A stretch of 64,000 nucleotides of DNA from Cristatella mucedo (lineage: Eukaryota > Bryozoa > Phylactolaemata > Cristatellidae): the NCBI GenBank assembly GCA_009760855.2, contig WPIO01000001.1, positions 15,423,001 through 15,487,000 of the forward strand. Direction: 5' to 3'. Positions 46,938 through 56,411 of the stretch are shown here, one piece after another. Below the pieces are notes generated by a model. That model was not told the origin of the DNA, did no database searches, and saw nothing but the letters and a program-made list of their open reading frames with translations. Position numbers and translations under genes: made by a program. Within the stretch, counting starts at the first letter, position 1. Each line of letters starts with the position of its first letter.

Positions 46938-49647
46938 CAGTCGATTCCGCCTGTAAGAATATCTGATATAGGAATACTCCCTCCGCTTATAAGAATAGTA
47001 GTTCTGCGTCCCAGATTTTCTTACAAATTTTGCACCGTGAGAACTGCTTTATGCCTTAATGAGCCGGATATAAGAATAATCCGCATATTTACAGCGTATA
47101 AGGCAACTAGCATTATTTATGTTGGCATATCACTGCTTGTTTATTGATTGCATATTGTTTGACCATTGTAATGCCCCCCCCCCGCGATTATGAACGTTGA
47201 GCTTGACAGCTGAACCTGGATTACGAACTATTGAGTTCTGTTGAACTATGAGCTTTACCACTGAATTACAACTAAGCCGCTTATAAAGTAACCGCGATAA
47301 GCCGAGGATTGTGAGCAGAGCGATGTACGATTATGTACGAATGAGATTACGGCATGACCTGTGACCTAGCCATTATATAGCGAACCATTGGAACCGCAGT
47401 CGCTCTTTATAAAAGCAACAGTCTGTTGATCAGTGAATCTTAGCGCTGAGCCTGAGCTGCTGTATGTTAGCGAGTCGGCTAGACGTCACCTGTTGTATCA
47501 GCCACAATATAAAGGCTATTGTTGTGCTTCTCCTAATACAGTTTTCATTAGCTCTGCGTGCAGAATATCAAGTGCTGTGTTGTTATCCTCAGAGCATTGC
47601 TAGCTAAGGTCTTTGAACATTGCTCGAGTTGTGCCGCTATCCGAACTAGTGAGGGTTTCGCAGTCACAACACCGTCATTTTTGACGGGCTAACAACTAGT
47701 TACTTAATGAATTCTTTACAGCAGTATTATGGCTAGTGCTCCGAAAAGAAATACGCTTACAATTGAGAACAAGTTGCAAGTTTTGGGGACGTTAAAATAA
47801 ATGAAGTAGCCTGCTGTTGATGAGGAGTTCAACGTGAGGCAGTCAGCTATCTCCAGAATAAAGAAAGAAAAAAAGAGATTCACCATGGTTCGCTAACCTG
47901 ACCAACGGAAATCTGAACCAAAAAGAGAAAGCGTGGAAGTCCAAACGAAGAAATTGTCCGTGCGCTGATGGAATTGTTGTATCAAATGCGGCGGCAAATT
48001 CCACGAACGATGGCCCATTAATGATGGAGAAGGCATCACAGCTAGCTGTGACGCTCGGCTGTACGCCATTTGTTCTGGCAAATGGCTGACTAGAGTCTTA
48101 AAATTCGGCATAACATAACGTTTATGAAGATTTCTGTGAAAGAGCTGTTGTAGATCGTACCAGAGCCGAAAATTGGATTGTCAACGTCTTGCCCACGTCG
48201 ATTCAAGGGTATGATTCATCCGAAGCGTTTAATGCTGACGAAACAGGCCTATTGTACAAAGCGGTGGCGAGATCTGGCGCATTGTCTGCCACCGGTACTG
48301 CGGTTTCATTTAATTGATGACTACCCCTGATCGCTGTACGAGTGGGCTGTGACACTCGATGTGGTAGGCAGCCGGGACGTGCTATTTGTGATTGTTATGA
48401 CAAGGGAGTCGGCGGACTCCAGTGGGCGAGAGGGGCGAGGAGAGTCGTGCTTCGCCCCGCTCCGTGTATATGTGAAATAAACCTGTGACGTTGCTCGTCG
48501 GCTAGTGTTCTGTGCCGTTCGCGACGATAATTCAAGCTACACGTACTAAACCAACTGGCGGGAAAATGCCGAAAGAGCGAATGATTGTGCTTCTTCTCTG
48601 CAACGCTAACGGTACCGAGAAGAAAGCATACGTAGTTGAGAAATTTGCAAATCCACTGTGCTTTTGAACTGTTCGACCGCCTTTACCGTATTTCAGCAGC
48701 AGCAATGCTTGGGTGATCATTTGAATTTGGGCTGATATTCTTAAATTTGATTGGAGGCTCGACAATCGATAATCATTCAGGTTTGCCGATAACGCGGCTT
48801 GTCATAAAGCAGAAGGGCAGCTCGGGAATATAAAACTGGAGTTCATGCCACCGAACGAAACATCTCTCGTACAGCCGCCGGATCAAAGAATCGTTCGCAC
48901 CATGAAAGTCCGCTACATAATGCAAGGGACGCTTCGGATGCTTCAGACCATCGAAGTAAGATGCTCAGTTATTGACTATGCAAAGTTAATTGATGTGCTA
49001 GTAGTCTTTCAGATGATGAGGCATGTGTATTTGCTAGAGTCACCAGCTAAGATCCGAAACTGTTTCAGAAAAGCTGGTTTCCCAACTGATCGTTCGGACG
49101 ACAGTGAAGATGTTCTGCCGATTCCAGCAGTGGCTACTGAGCAAGAGGAGAAACAGTAATGCAACAATATTTCGAGACTTTTGTAGACTGCGATAACGAA
49201 GTCGCTATGGCACGGTAACCGATGTTGGAATTTTCGAGCAAGTGCAGCAAAAGCATCAAAATGTGAGGATGGCAACGACACAGGAGAGCTTAAAGAGATT
49301 AAGCTGCCGGAGTTAGGCTGAGTAATGCACCGAGAAGCGTTGCATGAGCTGGAACCTGTTATTTATTACGTGGAGCTAAATATTACAGAATACAACGAGT
49401 ACTGTGCGATTGCAGACAAGATCGAGAAAGTGTATCTCAAAATCGCATCGAGCGGGAAATTATGGGATCCTTCTAGTAACCAAAGCATTAATATGCGTGC
49501 CTTGATCTTTTTACGTTTCTAAGTGACAGTAACGAAATTCTGTTAAGTTTTTAAGCAATATTAGTCTCATTCCGCGTATGGGAGTACTCCGCATATAGGA
49601 ATACTTATTTGCAAGCCCAAGCGTATTCCTATGTGTGGAGTCGACAG
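46938..49647 (+). mobile_element. Tigger/pogo-type DNA transposon, decayed, near full length
   Basis: The left end CAGTCGATTCCGCCTGTAAG follows a TA at 46936. The right end, read inwards on the minus strand, is CTGTCGACTCCACACATAGG at 49647. The remnant transposase starts at ATG 47729 (MASAPKRNTLTIENKLQVLG; a CENP-B/pogo N-terminal HTH, with 'VRQSAISRIKKEK' for the second helix). The DDE core shows 'FNADETGLLYKAV' (48232-48270), 'PKERMIVLLLCNANGTEKK' (48565-48620), 'FADNAACHK' (48783-48810) and 'MPPNETSLVQPPDQRIV' (48845-48895). The C-terminal frames 48845-49159 and 49325-49522 complete it. Stops, frameshifts and an insertion at about 48300-48525 kill it. Its 2.7-kb length is typical of the family. 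Confidence 0.88.
48295..48528 (+). mobile_element. LTR-like or other insertion within the Tigger transposase
   Basis: The DDE frame is interrupted after 'GALSATGTA' and resumes at 'ATRTKPTGGKMPKERM' (from 48528). Between them is about 230 bp of GC-richer DNA with an AATAAA at 48475-48481 and a start-like 'tgtgacactcgatg', features of an LTR. The exact ends and target duplication are not clear. Confidence 0.5.
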
Positions 49648-50094
49648 AACCTTTCAGCCAAACCTCGTCGTTGACCCCATTGAAGGCAGCGCTACGACCG
49701 TGAGAATGACTACTGTTTTTTTCTCGATTGCTGCTACTTAGTACGACCCCGGTTAGGAACACTCAAATCGATAGTAGTAATTGTTGGCTGAATCCGCTTC
49801 ACAGCCACGGCGCCGGGTGGTTTCACCTTGACCTGAGTGCAGCACTGGCTGACTCAGGACACCAACTCTATTTTCGGAGCTGCAGACCACTGCTGATTGG
49901 CTGAGTATCGTGTGTACTTAGGTCAATAGGCCTCTGCCAAGGCCTACAGCTGGTCGGAGCGTGATTATGTAGAGAAGCCATTAACATTCAGATCTGTAAG
50001 CATAATGGCTTGCTCACTAAATGGTGTTAGTTAAGGACCACTATATATTGGATCCGTCTGTCGCTTATTCTTTGTCCGTATTTAAATAAATCCT
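49648..50094. other. Unassigned stretch between Tigger and SINE-A
   Basis: No gene or recognised repeat. The small minus-strand ORF across 49511-49762 overlaps the transposon end. Confidence 0.5.
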
Positions 50095-50257
50095 AGCTGA
50101 TTAAACAGCCTCTTTTTTATAGCGACAGTAGAGCCTTTACGGCTATCACCACCACTTGCAGCGGAGATAAAGGATCGCCCACCTCAGGAATCAAGCCCAC
50201 GACCTTGGGGCCGAGGTCGTGAAAGCAACCGCCTTACCTAGTGTGCCATCGCGGCTC
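50095..50257 (-). mobile_element. SINE-A, tRNA-derived
   Basis: The complement shows the complete head ('gccgcgatggcacactaggt'), a region with 'cctcggccccaaggtcgtgg' and the body ending 'gaggctgtttaatcagctag'. Well preserved. Confidence 0.88.
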
Positions 50258-50361
50258 ATCTGATTCCATCCACGTTCTGTTTGTCGGCTGCGTTATTTAA
50301 ACACCCCAATTTTCTCGACCATTGACTAATGAATGGCTACACGGCAGCACTACATCTCACA

Positions 50362-51195
50362 GTAATAATAATAATATACGTTTTTATAGCACCTTTAGAG
50401 ACCTTAAGATATTTTTCTAGTCACTTAATATGCTGTAAAGAAAGCATGATTAGATGGTTTGAGGTAAAGTGCACAGTTTCAACATCATTATATGGTTAAT
50501 GGTTATATGCAGTGTCTCTACGGGTAAGCACACAAAGAAAAATCACTAAGACCCAGCAAATGCTTTGAGTAACAGGCGCATTTTTAGCACGCTCAAACGT
50601 TCAAATCATGGGATGTCGTGACGTCAGTCGGGAGGGAGTTCCAAATTTGGGGAGCGTACAAACTAAAGACACGGTCTCCAGAGGATTTGAAGTTGGTTTG
50701 AGGCACAGCTAGGCGACTTGAGTATAAAGAGCGGGTTCTACTCAACCTATTTAGCCTGACGGGGAAGTAGCCCTGATAATTAGGCTGGATCGCGAGAATG
50801 AAAGAACATAAAAGTTAGTGAAAAAACCTTGAAGTCGATGAGCTGCTTGGCAGTGAACTAGTGCAGGTCGGCGAGAAGTGATGTGATGTGGAAACTGAAC
50901 AATCACGACAGGTAAGCCTAACTGCAGAGTGTTGTACCAACTATGCGCCGTAGTTCACAGCCAGGACGATTTGCTAAAAGTAAGTTACAGAAGTCGAAAT
51001 GGGTTTTTAGAAATACATGGATCAACCTGGATGTAGTCTCCCTGTCTAGCACGCCCGAATTTTTGCACTGTGACTTAGGTGAAAGTAGGCAGACGACTTC
51101 GGCAATGTTGCACGGTCAAATAAAGCCCATAAGAAAAAACGACTGGTCCGCTAAGGGACTATGCAAAGCATGTCACTGTTACTCTTAGTCACGGT
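50362..51195 (-). mobile_element. L2-A LINE 3' fragment
   Basis: ATT repeat complement at 50362-50375, the tail complement, 3'UTR ('gggtaagcacacaaagaaaa'), and coding remnants on the minus strand. It is followed to the right by a second fragment in the same orientation. Confidence 0.75.
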
Positions 51196-52127
51196 ACGCA
51201 CAGTTTTATACTGTGAAACCGCATTGAAGAACAAATTACTCGGACAGTGAATAGGCTGGGTGGTGTAGGAAGGTTTTCAGCATCTTTTGAATGTTGTCAG
51301 ATCGGGATATAAAGCGATATCATGTGGTAGTGAGCTCCAAACCTTCAGGGAATGGTAACTGGATGCATGATCTCCAACGGATTCGAAGTTTGATATGTAT
51401 ACAGTATTTAGGGGTACAAGTAATCAACCAGAGCTAAAAGAGCCGATGGTGCGAGGTGGAAGGCCTTATGGGAAACTAATTCAGATACATCTGCCGGAGC
51501 AAGAGAGTGGAGAAGCTTAAAGGTGAGCGACGTGATCTTGGTCGATACGTTGCTTGATAGGCAACCAGTACAGTCTGATGAGCAGCGGTGCAATGTCGCA
51601 CTTGCGATATTTAGGACAGATAGGCCTGGCTGTCGAGTTTTGCACCAACTAGCACCTGCTAATGCACATGCAGGACGACATACTAATAGTGAGCTGCAGA
51701 AGCCTAGTCGAGATGTAATCGAGATGTAGTCGAGATGTAAAGATGTAACGAATGCATGAACCAACTTTGCTACGGTGTCCTTGTCGAAGCGAGCCCAAAT
51801 TTTGCCAATATTACGTGGAGGAGGCAGACTTGACTGTGGAGCTGATGCGCTAATCAAGTGACAAGTCATTTTGGAAGACGATACCTAGATTCTGAACGGA
51901 GGCTACAGGAGATTTATTGGTAGAGCCGATTTGGAGGGTTAAGCTTTCCAGTTTACGAGTAACACTATCTTTTCACATTATTAGTTAGTTACTTTTGCTG
52001 CCATTCGATTTGAGAAATTTCGCTGCAATCCAAGTTCGCATGACAGCAATGCATCATATTAAGGAGGTGAGAGAGTTTGTAATGCTGGGTGGCAGGGAAT
52101 GATCAAAGCACCTGTACAGACAGGGCT
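51196..52127 (-). mobile_element. L2-A LINE coding fragment, interrupted at its 5' side by SINE-B
   Basis: Minus-strand frame 51869-51408 gives 'FDKDTVAKLVHAFVTSLHLD' and 'FKLLHSLAPADVSELVSHKA', RT C-terminal blocks. A short 12-bp minisatellite ('cgagatgtaatc' type) is at 51709-51745. The coding match resumes beyond the SINE at 52273-52400. Confidence 0.8.
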
Positions 52128-52272
52128 GTGGTGGTTTGGCCCAGTGGTTAAGATGCTCGCTCCGACTAAGGTCTGGCCGAGGTCGTGGGCTCGAGCCCCA
52201 TCGCATATGTGAAGGGCCTGAATTGAGATTAAATTCTCTCAGGGCGCTATAAAAATGAATTATATTTATATT
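52128..52272 (+). mobile_element. SINE-B inserted in an L2 copy
   Basis: A complete SINE-B: 'tggtttggcccagtggttaa' (box A-like), 'gtcgtgggctcgagccccat' (box B-like), 'gtgaagggcctgaattgaga', 'agggcgctataaaaatgaat', then an AT-rich tail. It separates two parts of one L2 reverse transcriptase. Confidence 0.9.
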
Positions 52273-52430
52273 TTATAACGTTTCGTCTGCATGTAAATGA
52301 AAGCTTTGATTGTGCTTAGCGATAAAATCGGCAAGATGAAAGTATAAACTGCGAATAGGAGTGGGCCTCAAACGGATCCCTGGGTACCAGGAAGCTGAAT
52401 CAATACTCGTAAATAATAAGATATTAGTGT
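52273..52430 (-). mobile_element. L2-A LINE fragment, continuation beyond SINE-B
   Basis: Minus strand 'YFHLADFIAKHNQSFHLHAD' (about 52340-52275) is the segment that ends in the reverse transcriptase catalytic box. It is the piece expected just upstream of the part at 51196-52127. Confidence 0.75.
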
Positions 52431-52433
52431 TAT

Positions 52434-52600
52434 CTGGGTCTTGGCCTAGGGTAGGACGCTTGCTCTTTACAACCCAGGTCGTAGGTTCGAGTCCTGCAGT
52501 GGGCAATCCTTCATGGCCCACTGCAAGCGGTGGTGATAGCCATTAAGGCTCTACTGCCACTACATAGAGGAGGCTGTTAAATCAGCTAATCTCTTTTAAT
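52434..52600 (+). mobile_element. SINE-A, tRNA-derived
   Basis: Box A-like 'tggcctagggtaggacgctt', box B-like 'aggttcgagtcc', body 'aagcggtggtgatagccatt', end 'aggctgttaaatcagctaat'. It lies just beyond the L2 fragment. Confidence 0.85.
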
Positions 52601-53690
52601 CAGAGTAGAGTGAAGCGCCGGAGACCATTAATGTTAAGCTGTACTTAGATAATAAAAATGATAACATCAGAACCGTAAAGCCGTCGTTGATGTTAATGGT
52701 TTCGTGGACGCTTTTTCGCCGTCGAGGCTAGAATACCTCATGAGATTACAGTTCCTGAGTACCCATAACACATGTCTCTTTTGCTGTAACGCTATCGGAA
52801 GTGTGGGGACGAAGAGGTGAAAATTGGGACCATCACTAATTGTTCAGGTAATTTAAATGAACGTGAGAATCTATTACATAATTTCCACATGTAATGTATT
52901 TGAAACAATTTTGGATCGCCCTTTCTCCCAAGATTCAATAGAAATTAGCTTTCGTGAATGTAAATGGCCGGAGCAGTCATCAGGCGACAAGAAACCAAGT
53001 AAAATCATCTACATGATTATCCTGTAATAATAAAGCCCCAAGGATTAAACCGATAAACTAGTAGGTCCAGATCCCCAGCGATGGATTAATTCTATATAAC
53101 CGACCTAAACTAAATGACAGAGTAATTTTACTTATGATTTCTCCATACCTGCAGCTTTTGAGCCGAAAGCTAAAAGGTGCAGTAGTTAGTTAAAAGGTGA
53201 AGGCAGAGCCTGCCGATGTTATATTACCGAATTTATTATGATATTGTAGCTCGTCCGATATCTAACTGACCAATATACATGGAATAGATACATCGACGAA
53301 GGGTATACCCAACAGGAGCCTACATTTCCTGAAGAGTAGTGGCAATCATTTGTGCAATGCTATGCCGGCGCAACGCGGAGTAAAAGCTGCAAAATCAAGT
53401 GACACACGTCTAATATCACTAAAGTTTCACGAACAACTCATACTTCAACACGAGTTTAAATTCAACAAATAAGATCTGAAAGCAACCAAAATCTGCGAAA
53501 GAGCTGCAACTTTATTGCTCTCATCGGTAATGTAAAAAAATGTCACCCCTTTCCAACTTCAAATGAAATTGTGTATAGACTACTGGCTATTTGAGCTCGT
53601 TATACATATCTCTGAAATGATTGTCCGAATGCCTTAAACGTGATTTTCCCCATATGGCTTCATTTTGGAGTCATACAAACTCACATCAGG
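52601..53690. other. Unassigned AT-rich stretch
   Basis: 1.1 kb without ORFs of interest or recognised repeats. Confidence 0.5.
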
Positions 53691-53852
53691 GGCCGTGATA
53701 GCCCATGAGGCAAGGTGCTCGCCCTTAACGACCGAGGTCGTGGGTTCGAGACCAGCAGCGGGCAATCCTTTACCGCCAACGGCAAGCGGTGGTGATAGCC
53801 GTTGAGGCTTTTCTGTCACTATGCAATTAAGGCAGTTAAATAAGCTAATATA
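53691..53852 (+). mobile_element. SINE-A, tRNA-derived
   Basis: Head 'gccgtgatagcccatgaggc', box B-like 'gggttcgagacc', body 'aagcggtggtgatagccgtt', end 'aggcagttaaataagctaat' and an AT tail. Confidence 0.87.
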
Positions 53853-54199
53853 TATACTTTTTTTATTGTTCAGCTCGATTGCAATGCTGGCGGTCTTTAT
53901 TCCCTTGTGGGCAACACAACAGCCAAAAAGGACCTAAAGAGACCAGTGTCTTCGGAAAAATCAACACTACAGAAATCGAGAAGAATCCTGATCTTCTTCT
54001 TTTAGCCCAATTTAGTAACCGATTAGTTTCATAGGCCTCGCTTTATTGAACTTTACTTCGACGTGCGGTGTTGCCGAAAGCTAAAAATAGGCTAGGCAGG
54101 CGCTACCTAGGTTTTGTCGTTCTGTCTGCAATTTGCTATTACTTTAATTGTAATTCCTTCTCATCGCACCCTTAAACTCTATTCATTGCGCTTTAACTA

Positions 54200-54275
54200 A
54201 ACCGCAGGGTTCAAGCCCACGACCTCGGTCATTAAAAGCGAGCGCCTTAACCCGTGAGCTAAAACGGGGAGGCGC
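54200..54275 (-). mobile_element. SINE fragment (tRNA-like head only)
   Basis: The complement of 'gaggtcgtgggcttgaaccc' and of a box A-like 'agctcacgggttaaggcgct' is present without a clear body. Confidence 0.6.
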
Positions 54276-54699
54276 ATATACCGAGATTCCACTCATTTGC
54301 AATGAAGACCGCTAATGAAAACAGCAGCCACATAACTCACCCACCTGTCTTCCTCTGGGGTTCCTGTATTATGATATCGGAAAGGTGGGCCTTCCAGGAA
54401 TTTCCTACCGCAGACAAATCATCTACAGGTATGTGAAATGGCGGGGATTAAATCAACAATATCGTTACTGATATTCACTCATCGTGGTTTCTGAGTTATT
54501 ACTGCTAGGAACCGGCTATCGTATAATCTATGGCCAAGGCTGCATAAAGGCCAAAGCCATGTAATAGGGCAGTCTGCTGTGCTCTAAGGATTAGCCTTGG
54601 CATTTGAGCTGATTTGAGCTCTTGGCGGCTTTGAACCTTACGAGAGTAAGCGCAGGCCATGACCTCTGTTGAATGCTGCTAACCCTTCGCCGCTGCCAG

Positions 54700-56131
54700 G
54701 ATAGACTGTTCTACGCAATTGGTATGGACTCGGTACGTTACGATACAGGTGCTCTTCGTCGCTGTCGTGTTCTGCTACTATGAGCATGCTTGCGTGCATT
54801 TGTGCTGTACCGACAAATCGCCAGCAGCGATTCTGAGGCCCAGGCCTTCGTCGGTATTAGTCGCTCTTCGGCTGAGACTAGCACCGCTACGAGAGCCGCG
54901 TTTGCTGCCTAGTTCTTCCCGCACGCGGAAGCCGCCGACACAACCCGCTTCTAACTGCAGCTTCCACCACCCACCCAACGACCGGCTCACGTTTGGCATG
55001 ACCAGTGGCTGGGTAGCCCTCGACAGCGGAAAGCGCCCGTCGACTGTTTGGCGGGCGTTGGTCCGACGGTTCAAACGTACAGACGAAGCAGCAAGCACTC
55101 GTGCTTCTTTTTTTCCGAGTTAGCTATAGCATGGGTGGACGTTGGGCTACCTATGTGGGCGCAAACGCGTATCGAGTCGCTGCAGTTCGCACCCGCCGCC
55201 GATCAGCGGCTGCTGTGGTGAGGAAGCCGGCGTTTGCGGCGGTCGCCGGAATGAACTGCACACTTTCAAATAGCTGTCGCGGAAGCAAACTCTCGGAAAG
55301 GTTTCGTCCACATTCCGCCCACCGTTCGAGGGCATAAGCTACGGTGAATCAGGGCGTGGTTAACTGTAGGGTCATTTGGTACGCCCTCTGCCGGAAAAGA
55401 TTACGTGTTCCGGTGTGTCGAGTTCGTCGCTCCTTGTGGGTGTGGACTGATGCTGCAGGTGTCAACGCTTTAGAGCAAGAAGCCGGGTGAAAGTAAGTGC
55501 CAGCCTGGGTTGGCGGCGCCCGCGGGGTTTGCCTTCCTCCAGATTTGTGGACGACAGACGCTGACTTGGGCTCCCTAATTAGGCGGTACAGCGGCCTCTG
55601 GGCCGTCCTGCTGTGTGTGTGTGTGTGGGAGAAGGGGGTGCTATCGTGAACCGCCCGACGGCACGGCGCTGCGCGGCGTCCGTGCAGGACTTGGTGCTGG
55701 CATTTTCGCGTCTCGGTTCACCGCAGTCGTACATTAAACGGTACGTGCATGTAGCGCTGACCAGGCTCGCGCCAATTCTGTGCCCTTCGTAGTCGGCTTG
55801 CACCGCATTGCGTGGAGCCGGGCCGGCTTTCGCGGTCCCATCTGTAGTTCACCCGAATTATCCAAGTAGAAAGAGTAGCGAATAAGGGCTGCGAATTAAA
55901 CGGCGCGCAGTTGCCTGTCGTGAGCGAAGGCGTCGCCCGAGTCGCTTTTTAGCCAGCCCGTGCGACTCGGCGGGCTTTGCGACCGCCGGGCTTCTATTGT
56001 TGCCGGTGCTATGTCTTCCATGCGTGTCTCACGCTGTAGGGCTGCGAGCGCTAGGAGGGCTGGCTGCAGCCATGAACCGCTTCAAGTGCACACCCAATTG
56101 ACTCTGTGCATGGTGATGATCTGTTTCGATC
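54700..56131 (+). promoter_or_regulatory. CpG-rich promoter and 5'UTR region of the PPP1R16-like gene
   Basis: About 1.4 kb with clearly raised GC and frequent CpG, the highest in the window, ending at the ATG of the PPP1R16-like gene. Open frames on both strands (for example 54719-55123 and 55098-54778) overlap each other and look composition-driven. Candidate non-coding splice sites include 'gaaagtaagt' near 55488 and 'gctgtagg' near 56032-56040. The transcription start is not identifiable by eye. Confidence 0.55.
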
Positions 56132-56411
56132 ATGGCTGATCACGCGGAGCTGGTGAAAGACATGCAGGATGTTGAGAAACTTCCCACCGTGGAGAGGATG
56201 AAGCAGGCCCGCAAGAGACGCCAGCAGCAGCTCAAAAAGTATGCCGAGTACGAGAAGAAGCAGGACAAAGTTGAAAAGAACAACAAGAAGAATGCAAAAA
56301 AAGTTGCCTCTGCTGGCATTCAACGAACGCCAAAGAGGCAGAGAGACCAAGTCCGGTTCACTGAGGAGATCATCTTCCTGGAAGCAACCGCCAGGAACGA
56401 CGTCGAAGAAG
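56132..56411 (+). CDS. PPP1R16-like exon 1
   Basis: The ATG at 56132 is in good context (atcATGGc). 93 codons end in ARNDVEE plus a G. The donor reads GAAG followed by gcaagt, a GC-type donor that otherwise fits consensus. Reading on would add unrelated residues to a stop at 56522, and the homology jumps exactly here to exon 2. Confidence 0.9.

Noticed and set aside
54719..55123. 134-aa ORF in the CpG-rich region, and its antisense partner
   Set aside because: High GC gives long frames on both strands; no motif or splice context supports a gene. It could be 5'UTR sequence.
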